Counted from the stretch's first letter, positions 31,067-40,931 are shown. The stretch is 64,000 bases of DNA from Azoarcus sp. KH32C (GCF_000349945.1 NC_020516.1:1488001-1552000); one strand, 5' to 3'. Numbers and translations are program-made. The notes: generated by a model from the sequence alone, not told the origin.

Positions 31067-32152
31067 TTGGGCCTGACGTTTTCAAAGAGCGTCCGCTTTG
31101 GCGCTGTGCGTTTCAACTTCTCTGGTTCCGGCATCGGGATGTCGGTAGGCATTCCGGGGCTTCGCATCGGGACCGGGCCCCGCGGCGCGTACATCAGCGG
31201 CGGCGTCGGCGGATTCCGCTACCGGCGCAGTCTAAGCGCGGCTCCGAGCAGAACCCCTGCGCGATTACCGGACGGCCAAGGCGTCCCAGCCCTAGCTGAG
31301 GGAGATGTCGCGCCCACCATCGTGAGCACTCAGGAACACGACACGCTCAGTGTCCTGGAACTGACCGATTCGGACAGCGACGGCCTGCTGCAGTCCATGA
31401 ACGAACAGCGGGGAAAGACGTCCCTCTGGCCTTTTGTCGCAGGAGCCCTTTTCCTTTTGTATTTCCCCCTGACAAGCGCGATGGATACTTGGCCGGGCGC
31501 GGTCCATTTCGCACTGGCTGCAGTCATGACGGCCGTCGTCGGGTGGGTGTACTGGCAAGACAAGATGCGGAAGGTGACGGTGCTCTTCTTTGAGCCGGAT
31601 GCCACCGCCGCCGACCACTTCGATGCACTCAGTAGCGCGCTTTCCAGCGCTGCGTCCATGCGCAAACTAAGAGCCGTGGTGAGCACCTCGCGCTACGCTG
31701 ACCGCAAATACTCAGCAGGTGCCAGCGAAGGTCTGAAGTTCTCGCAGGCATCTCTGAGCTTGGGACAGGGGCCGGGTGTGGTGGCGAACGTCGATGTGCC
31801 AGTGGTGAAGACAGGGCGTACGACACTCGCCTTCTACCCAGACCGAATACTGGCCTTCCAGGGCAAGTCTGTCGGCGCGGTTGCTTACGACAGCCTCTCA
31901 GCTGCCGAAGAGCGCACACGCTTCATCGAGCACGAGTCAGTCCCAGGCGATGCCCAAGTCATCGACCGTACGTGGCAGTACGTAAATCGCAACGGTGGCC
32001 CCGACCGTCGCTTCAAGAACAATCGCCAGCTGCCAATCTGCGCCTACACCCAGTTGAATCTGTCAACACAAAGCGGACTAGACATTCGGCTACTAGGCTC
32101 TCGAGAGCGTGGATTTGAGCCTTTCGCAACCGCACTGTCCCGGATGGCATGA
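31067..32152 (+). CDS. DUF4236 membrane protein
   Basis: The start is TTG at 31067 behind GGGGGTGAG. The first ~55 residues match DUF4236: VRFGAVRFNFSGSGIGMSVG and IPGLRIGTGPRGAYISGG. A hydrophobic region around residues 122-163 makes two membrane segments (LWPFVAGALFLLYFPL; AVHFALAAVMTAVVGWVYW). The ~190-residue C-terminal domain is soluble (strand-rich, e.g. TRTTLAFYPDRILAFQ) and ends near LDIRLLGSRERGFEPF. DUF4236 is a small domain of unknown role often found with defence-like genes. The next gene starts 42 bp downstream on the same strand, so it probably opens the operon and anchors it at the membrane. Confidence 0.85.
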   Translation: MGLTFSKSVRFGAVRFNFSGSGIGMSVGIPGLRIGTGPRGAYISGGVGGFRYRRSLSAAPSRTPARLPDGQGVPALAEGDVAPTIVSTQEHDTLSVLELTDSDSDGLLQSMNEQRGKTSLWPFVAGALFLLYFPLTSAMDTWPGAVHFALAAVMTAVVGWVYWQDKMRKVTVLFFEPDATAADHFDALSSALSSAASMRKLRAVVSTSRYADRKYSAGASEGLKFSQASLSLGQGPGVVANVDVPVVKTGRTTLAFYPDRILAFQGKSVGAVAYDSLSAAEERTRFIEHESVPGDAQVIDRTWQYVNRNGGPDRRFKNNRQLPICAYTQLNLSTQSGLDIRLLGSRERGFEPFATALSRMA

Positions 32153-32194
32153 CAGGTGTTCTAGTTAGTCGTCTGGCTTGTACAAGGAGTAAGC

Positions 32195-34027
32195 GTGGAG
32201 CCTAAGAACCAGGTCACCCGGTGGCAGCGTGATTTCGAGCGGTTCCTGCCGCTCAAGAGCCAGTTCGTTCTGTCGGGCAATGTGCGGGACCTTCAGGTTG
32301 TTGAAGTGCAGCCAGGGGTAGTTACCGCTCAGCCTTTGAATCAGTGTGTCGCCGCGGCACTCAAGCGTGCTGGCTACGCCAACACCATCCTGTTCCAACC
32401 ACTCGCCGGCTTCAGTGTAGTGTCTGCCACTGGTGAAGCAGCGAGCGCAGCTGCTGGCTTGTTGCAGGAGCTTGGCGTGACTGCTGAAGGTGGCCAAGGC
32501 AGGGCGGGGGCCGAATTGCTTGCAAGCGCGCTGGACAGAATCGTCAAGCGGCAAGGAGAGCCGGTCGCACTCATCGTCGATTTTGCTGCACGCCTGCTTA
32601 CCCGGCCCACGGACCCGACGGCGGCAGAGCACCACCTGTTCACGCAGGCTCTGGTGCTTTCCCAGCAGGCGGCTCCTCGGCCGGCGGGCATCGACCGGCG
32701 GCCGTTCTTCAACACGGTCATCTGGATTGTGGAGAAGGAGGGTGACCTTCCGGACTGGTTCATCGTGGGAAACCCGCGCCTTCGCCACATCCCAGTGCCC
32801 CGACCAGATAACCGAGCGCGGCGCGCACTCGCGCCGGCGCTTCTCAAGCCGCTCGGGGGGGCCGCACAGGCCGCGCCGGAAAGCCTGAAGAAGGCTCAAG
32901 ACGAGTTTGTCGATGGCACTGAGGGAATGCTTCTGGTCGACGTGAACGCGATTTCAGTCCTGGCGCGCGTTGAAGGCGTCCCTTTCGACAAAATTGCCGA
33001 CGCAGTTCGCCGCTACAAGGTCGGAGTCACCGAAGACCCGTGGCTGCAAATCGGTCGGGAGAAGATTAAGAACGCCGAAGCCTTCATCCGGCAGCGAGTC
33101 AAAGGGCAGCCCGATGCGGTCGTGCACATGCTCGACATCGTCAAGAGAGCTGTGATGGGCGTTGGCGGTGGCAGACGCGGCGGACGGCCACGCGGGGTCG
33201 CATTCCTTGCCGGGCCGACCGGTGTCGGCAAGACTGAGCTCGCGAAGACCATTACCAGCCTTCTGTTTGGGGATGAGAGCGCCTACATCCGCTTTGACAT
33301 GTCCGAGTTCAGCGCTGAGCATGCGGACCAGCGGCTGTTGGGCGCGCCTCCTGGGTACATAGGCTACGACGCTGGAGGAGAGCTCACGAATGCGATTCGC
33401 GAGAAGCCGTTCAGCGTGGTTCTCTTCGATGAAATCGAGAAGGCGCATCCACGAGTCCTAGACAAGTTCCTCCAAATCCTGGATGACGGCGTGCTCACTT
33501 CGGGACGTGGCGACCGGGTGTACTTCTCGGAGGCACTCATCGTGTTTACGTCGAACCTGGGCATCTACAAGATGACTGATTCGGGTGAGCGCGAACTCAA
33601 TGTCTCTCCGCAAGAGCCCTACGAAGCAGTCAGGCAGAAGGTCGAATCCGAAATCGAGCGGCATTTCAAATTCGTGCTGAATCGCCCGGAGATTCTCAAC
33701 CGCATAGGCGAGAACATCATCGTCTTCGACTTCATCCGGGAGGACATCGCTGGCGAGATTTTCCAGCAGATGGTGGCCAACACCCTCGCAGACTTGAAGT
33801 CGCAAGAGCTCGAAGTGTCCCTTGCACCTGAGGCGATGACCAGCCTTCGGGCGCTGTGCCTGGCAGACCTATCCAACGGCGGCCGTGGCATCAGGAACCA
33901 AGTGGAGGCTCACCTTCTGAACCCTTTGGCCCGCGCGCTTTTCGACGCCGATGCTGCTCCGGGCAGCTCGTATTTGGTCAGCGGTCTGCAGGCTGGCCAG
34001 CTTTCACTGGAAAGTGCTGCTCGATGA
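32195..34027 (+). CDS. ClpB/ClpA-like AAA+ ATPase with a degenerate N-terminal ATPase-like domain
   Basis: GTG 32195 follows AAGGAG. Residues ~1-300 look like a first ATPase-like domain without a Walker A (LKSQFVLSGNVRDLQ, PVALIVDFAARLL, FFNTVIWIVEKEGDLPDWF). Residues ~330-600 are a Clp-type second nucleotide-binding domain: AGPTGVGKTEL (Walker A near 340), GAPPGYIGYDAGGELTNAI (pore region), VVLFDEIEKAH (Walker B near 408), IVFTSNLG (sensor 1) and NRPEILNRIGENIIVF, with the D2 small domain at the end. There is no tropomyosin-like middle domain or ClpP-binding loop evident, so it is a remodelling ATPase rather than a protease subunit. Its stop overlaps the radical SAM start (ATGA). Confidence 0.92.
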   Translation: MEPKNQVTRWQRDFERFLPLKSQFVLSGNVRDLQVVEVQPGVVTAQPLNQCVAAALKRAGYANTILFQPLAGFSVVSATGEAASAAAGLLQELGVTAEGGQGRAGAELLASALDRIVKRQGEPVALIVDFAARLLTRPTDPTAAEHHLFTQALVLSQQAAPRPAGIDRRPFFNTVIWIVEKEGDLPDWFIVGNPRLRHIPVPRPDNRARRALAPALLKPLGGAAQAAPESLKKAQDEFVDGTEGMLLVDVNAISVLARVEGVPFDKIADAVRRYKVGVTEDPWLQIGREKIKNAEAFIRQRVKGQPDAVVHMLDIVKRAVMGVGGGRRGGRPRGVAFLAGPTGVGKTELAKTITSLLFGDESAYIRFDMSEFSAEHADQRLLGAPPGYIGYDAGGELTNAIREKPFSVVLFDEIEKAHPRVLDKFLQILDDGVLTSGRGDRVYFSEALIVFTSNLGIYKMTDSGERELNVSPQEPYEAVRQKVESEIERHFKFVLNRPEILNRIGENIIVFDFIREDIAGEIFQQMVANTLADLKSQELEVSLAPEAMTSLRALCLADLSNGGRGIRNQVEAHLLNPLARALFDADAAPGSSYLVSGLQAGQLSLESAAR

Positions 34028-34659
34028 AACTCGCTCTTTCGCGCCTGCACTTTCCGGTAACCACGCTGGGTCCTGGGCGGAGGCTCGGGATATGGGTACA
34101 GGGATGTTCCATCCGCTGCCCAGGATGCATCTCTTCAGACACTTGGGCGAAAAGGGCTCCAGATGTAGAAGTCGCCGAGTTGCTCGAAGCCATCCGGCCG
34201 TGGCTCCACGAGTGTGATGGCATCACGATTTCTGGTGGCGAGCCATTCGAGCAGCTGGAGGCGCTCGAGCAGCTTCTCCATGCGATTCGCCAGTTGTCGG
34301 GGGTGAGCGTCCTAATTTACAGCGGGCTGCCGCTCGAAGAGCTTGCGAGCTGTAATGTCGTGAAGCAAGGACTAGTCGACTGCCTCATCTCCGACCCGTT
34401 CGACGTGAGCATGGGACAGACGAAGTACCTCCGAGGCAGTGACAACCAGCGTATGACGTGCCTGACAGCGCTTGGGCATGAAGTGTTCGGCTCTTTGGAC
34501 CGACACGCTACAGACGCTGACCGCCGGCTCGACGTCATGTTCGGCGGGGATGGCGAGGTGTGGCTCGCAGGGATTCCGAGTAGAGGAGATATGGCTCGCT
34601 TGCAGTTGATTCTTGAAAACCGAGGAACGTACCTGAGGACGACGGAGGCGCGTTCATGA
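34024..34659 (+). CDS. NrdG-like radical SAM protein
   Basis: The ATG at 34024 overlaps the previous stop. Residues ~17-40 hold GIWVQGCSIRCPGCISSDTW with the CX3CX2C cluster ligand set of radical SAM enzymes. ITISGGEPFEQ is the GGE motif that binds the SAM amino group. The length (211 residues) and 'W.qGCs..CpGC....tW' pattern are closest to anaerobic ribonucleotide reductase activases (NrdG), which cut SAM to a 5'-deoxyadenosyl radical and make a glycyl radical on a partner. No NrdD or other glycyl-radical enzyme is in this window, so the substrate is unknown. Within a AAA+/helicase operon it could modify a nucleotide, the target RNA or DNA, or a partner protein. It overlaps the kinase-helicase gene (ATGA). 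Confidence 0.92.
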   Translation: MKLALSRLHFPVTTLGPGRRLGIWVQGCSIRCPGCISSDTWAKRAPDVEVAELLEAIRPWLHECDGITISGGEPFEQLEALEQLLHAIRQLSGVSVLIYSGLPLEELASCNVVKQGLVDCLISDPFDVSMGQTKYLRGSDNQRMTCLTALGHEVFGSLDRHATDADRRLDVMFGGDGEVWLAGIPSRGDMARLQLILENRGTYLRTTEARS

Positions 34660-37600
34660 CTGACCTTGTTCGCTACTGCCCGAGTTGCTACACGGAACGT
34701 GCCGTCCATGAAGTCTCGTGTGAAGGTGTCGTCGACGGTCATCAATGCAATTGGCCATTGCTGGAAGTTCAAATCACCCCCGCAGGGTGGCGCCCGACGG
34801 AGGTCATTCCCGCGGAGTCGACGCCGGCCGGAATTTCGCCGGTCGGGCTCGTTTGCACGAACGGCCACGCGTTGGAGGTAGGCGACTTCCTCTGCTCAGT
34901 CTGTGGGGCTGAAGCAGCCGCCGGAAGTGAAGCGACGGAAGGAGAGGAGTCAGTTACTCCTGCTACTTCAGAGACCGTTATCGCCGGGTGGCGGGTGCTT
35001 CGGCAAGTCAGTTCCAGTGCGGGGCGGCGTGACAGGTATCTGGTCGAAGAGGATGCAGGAGAGCGAAGGGGCATGCTCACCCTGTATCACCATGGCTGGG
35101 AGCCGGATACGACTGTCTACGATGCTCTTCGCCGCGTATCCCTGGAGCATGTGCCGCAGATTCTGGCAACGGGTCGCTGGGAAGACCGCGCATATGAAGT
35201 CGCGGAGGAGCTGACGGGTGGAACTTTGGCCGACTTGGGCGTCGTGGCCACCGACTCTGCGAGCGTGCGACGTATCGCCTATGAGCTTGGCAAGGCCCTC
35301 GATGCGCTTGCCGAGGTCGGACTACGGCACCGTGACATCAGGCCAGGAACACTCTTGGTGCGCAACCGCGACCCACTGGATTTGGTCATCGGTGGCTTCG
35401 GCTCTGCACGCTTGTCCGAGTACGACCTAGACATTGTCTCGCCCCTTGAGGTCACCAGATACACAGCTCCTGAAGCCGTTGCCGGTGGAGTAGCTGCGGC
35501 ATCCGACTGGTGGAGTCTCGGCATCGTCTTGCTGGAACAGGTCACCGACGGCCGTTGCTTCGAAGGCATCGAGCAGCAGGCGTTCTTGATTCACGTGCTT
35601 GCCAACGGCGTACCGATTCCGCCGGATGTGCCGCAGGAGGTGGCGCTGCTCCTTCGCGGATTGCTCGCTCGGGACCGCCACAAGCGCTGGAGGTGGAATG
35701 AGGTTCAGGCTTGGCTGGATGGCCAGTCACCCGAGGCACCTGAGGCCAGCGTTGAGAACGCCGGTGGGGCAGAGGGGCCGGCGCTGACCCTGGGCGGAAA
35801 GCACTTTCGAACGTTGTCTTCCTACGCCTTGGCGGCAGCGGGCGCCGATGCCTGGGAAGAAGCTCGAGACCAGCTTGTGCGAGGCGTTATCACTGATTGG
35901 GTGCAGTCCAAGGGCGCGCTGGCCCAGCAGGTTGCTGGACTTAGGCGAATCGTGAGGGACACGTCCGTCACGGACGACTGGCGACTGCTCGTCGCTCTCA
36001 AGGTGCTGAACCCGGACATGCCGCCCGTGATGAAGGGCGCCATCGTCAGCCCGAAGTGGCTTCTGGAGAGCCCGCTTGAAGGCTACGACCTCATTTGTGG
36101 ACCTGTGCCGGACTTGCTCCACGAGCTGGACCAGGACAACTGGCTGCTGCGCCTTAGGGTGAGGGCTGCAGCCGTACGCGAGCGCGCAGACCAACTCGGC
36201 ATCGACCTAGAGGAAGACACGCTACGCGTCTATCTCCTGAGTACATCGAGGGCTCGACTCAGCGCCGAGTGGGACAGCCGCCGTCGCGTGTTCCCGGATT
36301 CCGAGCATCTGGGGCTACTGAACCTACTTGAGCGTCGCAGCCTGAGCGAAGAGGACCTCATCGTGGTGCTCAGCGCAGCACCCAGTCAGTTCCGCTCCTG
36401 CGACGCTATCGTTGAAGAAGCGCGGCAGCTTGCTGTCGCCGGCGGAGTGGCCACATTCGACGTCAGCGCCGCAGCCGAGGTGGTTACCTGGCCTCGAGGA
36501 GAGATTCTCGGAGCGACCGCGGAGCGTGTCGAAGGCTTCGCTCGATGCGGCTATTCGACGTTGAATGACTGGGCAGACCGATTCCGGCTCGAGCGGCGGA
36601 TGCCCTTGGCGCAGGCTCTGGTACTTCTCTCAGTGCCGCAGGAACAATGGCAGGAGCCGCACCGGCAGCAGTACGTATCTCACTTGCTGTCGTTCTTCGA
36701 GAAGAAGGTGGTGACTACGGTCATGCGTGGGCCGCTGGTTCGAATGACCATCGGCAAGAGCACCCCGCGGGTGGACCTGAAGGAGCTCCACACTAGACGA
36801 ATCGATGCAAGCGGCCTTCTGGAGCACCTGCTCACGCGCACCGCAGATGCCCTGGCGCTGGACCCGGCCGCGCTCGACCCGCTCGGCACCACTGGACACA
36901 GGCTGCAGGCACTGGACCGTCAAAGCCAACTGTACAAAAGAGATACGGGTATCGACGGCCTGTATCTCGGGTTTCCATTCCTGCTGACCAAGGAAGCTAA
37001 ATCTGGCGCGAAGCCGCGGATTGCCCCTGTGCTCCTGTGGCCAATTCGCGTGCACCATGAGGTCGGCGCACGTAGCAACGTCCAAATCTCGTTCGACAGC
37101 AACCGAGAGGAGGTGCGCCTCAACCCGGCGCTAGAGACCCTGGTTGGGCAGGAGACGGTCAAGAAGTGGGCAAAGGCGGCCGAGGAGGTCCTAGGGCGTG
37201 CCGCGCTTCGTGCCGCCGACGTCATCGACGCATTCGGAACGCTCGCCACCCCGCGCTCACGCGAATTGACCGCATTGCCGGGGCCTAAGTTGGAAGTGCC
37301 TGCGCGGAGCATGGAACTCGAGTGCGCAGGCGTGTTGTTCCACATGACCTTCATGGGCCAGGCTATCGGCGAGGAAATCCGCAACTTGCGGTCGCTACCG
37401 CCGGCGGGAACGGGCTTGGAAAGCGCCCTGCGCCTTAAGACTGATGAAGCGTCAGCTACTCCGACACCGGCGAGGCCCAAGGAAGTTGACCGCTATTTCA
37501 CGGTGTTCTCTGACCCGTCTCAAGAGGCCGCAGTCCTTCAGGCCAGGGCTGCGCCTGGGTTGGTGGTTGAAGGGCCTCCCGGCACCGGCAAAAGTCAGAC

Positions 37601-40600
37601 CATCGTCAACATGGTCGGCGACGCCATCGGCCAGGGCAGAAGTGTCCTCATCGTATGCCAGAAGCACGCTGCGCTTGAGGTCGTGCACAAGCGCCTGGTT
37701 GCGGAGGACCTTGGCGACCGCATCGTAATGGTCAATGACGTAAACAAGGACAGACAGCCCGTCATTCGAGCCGTCCGCGAGCAGTTGGAGGAGTTGGTGC
37801 GGCGCCCTACCGATAACGCGGCGCAAATCAGACGGAAACGGGAGGCAGTTGCGGCGCGTATCGAATCGAACGAAGCCGCGCTCGACAAACACCATGCCGC
37901 GCTGCATCAGGTGGATGAATCAGTAGGCCTAAGCTATCGGGTGCTCCTTGGCGAACTCATCGAGTTGGAGCAGGCGGGTGCGGCGCTGGATGTACCTGCA
38001 TTGCGAACCATGCTTCAGCGCCTGAACATCGGTCAGGTCGCGACGTTGGAGGAGGAAGTCGCGCCCGCGGTACGGCACTGGTTGCCCGCGAAATACGAGG
38101 GCAGTTCTCTAGCTCATCTGCAGCCCTTCGCCGCCGACTTGGCGACGCTGAATGATTTTCGCGAAGCGTTCGACAAGTTCGCGCGGGCGGAGGATGCGCG
38201 CCATCAAGTTCTGACTACGCGGCTAACAAGCTTTGAGGTGGAGGACCCTAGGCCTCATCAGACCTGGCTCACGTCGTATGGCAGCGAGTTTCTCCAGATG
38301 CCGGACGAGCAGGCCGCCTTTCTGGCGAAGTGGCTATTGCTGTTCCGAGGTGCTACTGGTGGCGAGCCAGCGGGTTTGAAGCATATCGAAGACCTTCGCA
38401 AATTGCGTGAGGGACTGTCGGCGTGCAGGAGCCAGGACTACGACAAGAAGCTGTCGCCGGCGCTGTGTCGTGTGCCTGCGGACAAGCTCGAGCAACTGCG
38501 GGCCTTGGCGGCAGAAGCCATCGAGCCGCTTGGATTCTTTGCGCGACTGAATGTGTTTCGGATGATGCGCAAAGGCAGGGTGGCGAAGTTCCTGCAGTCA
38601 GTCGGGGACATCGCCAGTGCAGACCGCATGGTGACGCTGCTTGCTGCCGTGCAGCTGGAGCAGAGTTGGCGTCCGTTACATAAGACCTTGGGAGCAATTC
38701 ACAATCGCTTGTCGCTCCCCGGCGTGGACGCCGATGCGGGCCCGACCTTGCTGCCGACAGTGTCTAAGACCCTCTCAGCGCTAAAGACTGTCGCTGTGCA
38801 AGCCGCCCATCTCCAAGCCGCACCCTGGCCAGACCGCATGGACAAGGCAGCACTGACAGGAACCCGCGAGGCGTTCCTGAAACTCTATGCTGAGTTCGAC
38901 TCAGCATTCGCTCGTCACCAGGTGCGTACAGACAGTCTCGTTGCGCTTGCAGCGCTGCAGCCTTGGATGCAGCTCACCTGGGCGCAGGATTGCCAGCAGG
39001 CTGTCATCAAGAACGATGGCAATGGTCAGCGTATTCAGCCCATTGTGTCGGCGATGCCTTCCTTGGCGGCCTACCAGCTGTTCCGCGGACGCGCTGCCCA
39101 GATGTCGCTGCAGGCCATGCAAGTGTTAGCCGTGCTGAGAGGCAAAGAGAGTCAGCTGCTCGCTATCCCGACGGGGGACCTCGATGATGTTGCCAGGCGT
39201 ATTCTCGCCCGCGAAGCCCGGCTTGCCTGGAAGCAGTTGATGGAACAGAGCGCACCGGAACTCTCGATGGAGCGGCAAGAACTCGCCAACAAGGTCGCCG
39301 TTCTCGAGGACCTTGATAAGGAGATGCGGCTTCTCAACCGGCAACTGCTTCAGGTGAACTTCGACATGGCGGCAGTCCGACCCCTGCGCGAGTGGGAAGA
39401 CATCACCCGGCTGACGGGGCAGCGTGCTCGACGCCTGCGGGAGTTCATCGAGCTCGGAGCCGGTCTGGGCCTCATGAAGTTACGTCCGGTGTGGATGATG
39501 AACCCGGATGTTGCAAGCCGTATTCTGCCTCTGAAGCCTGGGCTGTTCGACACTGTTATCTACGACGAAGCGTCGCAGATGCCAGTTGAGTTTGCGCTAC
39601 CAACGTTGTTTCGCGGCAAGGTCTCGGTGGTCAGCGGCGATGAAAAGCAGATGCCGCCCACGGCCTTCTTTGCCAGCAAAGTGGAAAGCGACGAAGGGCA
39701 CGTCTTTGACGGGGAGCTTCCAGACGAGGACGCGACACCTGCTGAGATAGATGCTTTCGAAGAGACATGGAATCGGCGGGAAATCAAGGACTGCCCGGAC
39801 CTGCTGCAGCTCGCCCGAGCCAACCTGCCGAATTCGCGGTTGCAAATCCATTATCGCTCGTCATACCGCGAGCTCATTGGGTACTCGAACGCTGCTTTCT
39901 ACGCCAACGACTTGAGCGTCCCTGTTCGGCACCCGGAAGACGTTGTCCGCGCCGCCAGACCAATTGAAATGGTGCGCGTCGACGGCGTCTACAGAGAGCA
40001 GACGAATCCAGAAGAGGCGCAGCGAGTAGTCGATATCCTCGCGCAGCTCTGGACCGCGCCGGCGGCGCAGCGGCCCTCAGTCGGCATCGTGACGTTCAAT
40101 CGTAAGCAAGCCGACCTCATCGAAGATTTGTTGGAGGAGCGTGCCGAATCGGACGCCGCCTTCAGGGCTGCCTTTAGCCAAGAGTCTGAACGCTACGAAG
40201 ACGGCGAAGACATGAGCGTCTTCGTCAAGAACGTCGAGAACGTGCAGGGTGATGAGCGGGACATCATCGTGTTCTCTACCACGTTTGGCCGCAATGCTCA
40301 GGGCTCCTTCCTCCGATTCTTCGGCGTTCTGGGGCAGAAGGGTGGTGAGCGTCGCTTGAACGTTGCAGTAACTCGTTCACGGAAGAAGGTTTACATGGTG
40401 ACTTCGATGCCGATTCCAGAAATCAGCGACCTTCTGAGCACAAGAAGGGCACCCGCTACGCCTCGAGATTTCCTGCAGGGCTACATGGAGTACGCCCGCT
40501 TGGTTTCGTCGGGTGAGTTCATTGCGGCCAAATCGCTCTTGTCGCGTATTACGCCCCGGCGGGAGGCCACAAGGGCATCGTCACATGGCGGCGGTGGCGA

Positions 40601-40931
40601 GGATGCGTTCTACCGAGCCGTGGGCGACTTCCTCCGCTCGCTTGGGCACCAAGTCAAGGCAGCGGAGGACGCGGACGCGTTCGGACTCGACTACGCCATC
40701 GAGCATCCACAGACAGGTTTGTTTGCGATTGGAATCGAGTGCGATGCACCTCGCCATCCATTGCTTCAGCACGCGCGGGCACGAGAGGTCTGGCGCCCGC
40801 AGGTGCTGGAGCGCTCGCTGCCAGTCCTTCATCGGGTGTCCTGCCACGGTTGGTACCACGACGGTGAGCAAGAGCGTAATCGACTCCTCAATGCCATCAA
40901 GATGGCCCTCGACGTCGGTGAAGCGCCATGA
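34656..40931 (+). CDS. Pseudokinase - SF1 helicase - Vsr-like nuclease fusion (2091 residues)
   Basis: The N-terminus has two zinc-binding cysteine clusters (YCPSCYTE, then CTNGHALEVGDFLCSVCG). Residues ~110-350 form a protein-kinase fold: LTLYHHGWEPDTT in the N-lobe, HRDIRPGTLLV (catalytic loop near 224), GGFGSARL (near 245) and TAPEAVAGG...SDWWSLGIVLLE. The ATP lysine, the Asn of HRDxxxxN and the Asp of DFG are missing, so it is likely a pseudokinase. The COG1112-type helicase core follows: EGPPGTGKSQT (Walker A near 971), VIYDEASQMPVEFALP (Walker B near 1634) with GDEKQMPPTAFF, and VQGDERDIIVFSTTFGR (near 1863) with RRLNVAVTRSRKK. The last ~110 residues (FGLDYAIEHP, AIGIECDAPRH) are a Vsr/MTES_1575-like nuclease domain. 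A kinase-helicase fusion recalls MkoA of Mokosh type I; here it lies with AAA+, radical SAM and coiled-coil genes. ATGA overlaps on both sides show tight coupling. Confidence 0.93.
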   Translation: MTDLVRYCPSCYTERAVHEVSCEGVVDGHQCNWPLLEVQITPAGWRPTEVIPAESTPAGISPVGLVCTNGHALEVGDFLCSVCGAEAAAGSEATEGEESVTPATSETVIAGWRVLRQVSSSAGRRDRYLVEEDAGERRGMLTLYHHGWEPDTTVYDALRRVSLEHVPQILATGRWEDRAYEVAEELTGGTLADLGVVATDSASVRRIAYELGKALDALAEVGLRHRDIRPGTLLVRNRDPLDLVIGGFGSARLSEYDLDIVSPLEVTRYTAPEAVAGGVAAASDWWSLGIVLLEQVTDGRCFEGIEQQAFLIHVLANGVPIPPDVPQEVALLLRGLLARDRHKRWRWNEVQAWLDGQSPEAPEASVENAGGAEGPALTLGGKHFRTLSSYALAAAGADAWEEARDQLVRGVITDWVQSKGALAQQVAGLRRIVRDTSVTDDWRLLVALKVLNPDMPPVMKGAIVSPKWLLESPLEGYDLICGPVPDLLHELDQDNWLLRLRVRAAAVRERADQLGIDLEEDTLRVYLLSTSRARLSAEWDSRRRVFPDSEHLGLLNLLERRSLSEEDLIVVLSAAPSQFRSCDAIVEEARQLAVAGGVATFDVSAAAEVVTWPRGEILGATAERVEGFARCGYSTLNDWADRFRLERRMPLAQALVLLSVPQEQWQEPHRQQYVSHLLSFFEKKVVTTVMRGPLVRMTIGKSTPRVDLKELHTRRIDASGLLEHLLTRTADALALDPAALDPLGTTGHRLQALDRQSQLYKRDTGIDGLYLGFPFLLTKEAKSGAKPRIAPVLLWPIRVHHEVGARSNVQISFDSNREEVRLNPALETLVGQETVKKWAKAAEEVLGRAALRAADVIDAFGTLATPRSRELTALPGPKLEVPARSMELECAGVLFHMTFMGQAIGEEIRNLRSLPPAGTGLESALRLKTDEASATPTPARPKEVDRYFTVFSDPSQEAAVLQARAAPGLVVEGPPGTGKSQTIVNMVGDAIGQGRSVLIVCQKHAALEVVHKRLVAEDLGDRIVMVNDVNKDRQPVIRAVREQLEELVRRPTDNAAQIRRKREAVAARIESNEAALDKHHAALHQVDESVGLSYRVLLGELIELEQAGAALDVPALRTMLQRLNIGQVATLEEEVAPAVRHWLPAKYEGSSLAHLQPFAADLATLNDFREAFDKFARAEDARHQVLTTRLTSFEVEDPRPHQTWLTSYGSEFLQMPDEQAAFLAKWLLLFRGATGGEPAGLKHIEDLRKLREGLSACRSQDYDKKLSPALCRVPADKLEQLRALAAEAIEPLGFFARLNVFRMMRKGRVAKFLQSVGDIASADRMVTLLAAVQLEQSWRPLHKTLGAIHNRLSLPGVDADAGPTLLPTVSKTLSALKTVAVQAAHLQAAPWPDRMDKAALTGTREAFLKLYAEFDSAFARHQVRTDSLVALAALQPWMQLTWAQDCQQAVIKNDGNGQRIQPIVSAMPSLAAYQLFRGRAAQMSLQAMQVLAVLRGKESQLLAIPTGDLDDVARRILAREARLAWKQLMEQSAPELSMERQELANKVAVLEDLDKEMRLLNRQLLQVNFDMAAVRPLREWEDITRLTGQRARRLREFIELGAGLGLMKLRPVWMMNPDVASRILPLKPGLFDTVIYDEASQMPVEFALPTLFRGKVSVVSGDEKQMPPTAFFASKVESDEGHVFDGELPDEDATPAEIDAFEETWNRREIKDCPDLLQLARANLPNSRLQIHYRSSYRELIGYSNAAFYANDLSVPVRHPEDVVRAARPIEMVRVDGVYREQTNPEEAQRVVDILAQLWTAPAAQRPSVGIVTFNRKQADLIEDLLEERAESDAAFRAAFSQESERYEDGEDMSVFVKNVENVQGDERDIIVFSTTFGRNAQGSFLRFFGVLGQKGGERRLNVAVTRSRKKVYMVTSMPIPEISDLLSTRRAPATPRDFLQGYMEYARLVSSGEFIAAKSLLSRITPRREATRASSHGGGGEDAFYRAVGDFLRSLGHQVKAAEDADAFGLDYAIEHPQTGLFAIGIECDAPRHPLLQHARAREVWRPQVLERSLPVLHRVSCHGWYHDGEQERNRLLNAIKMALDVGEAP

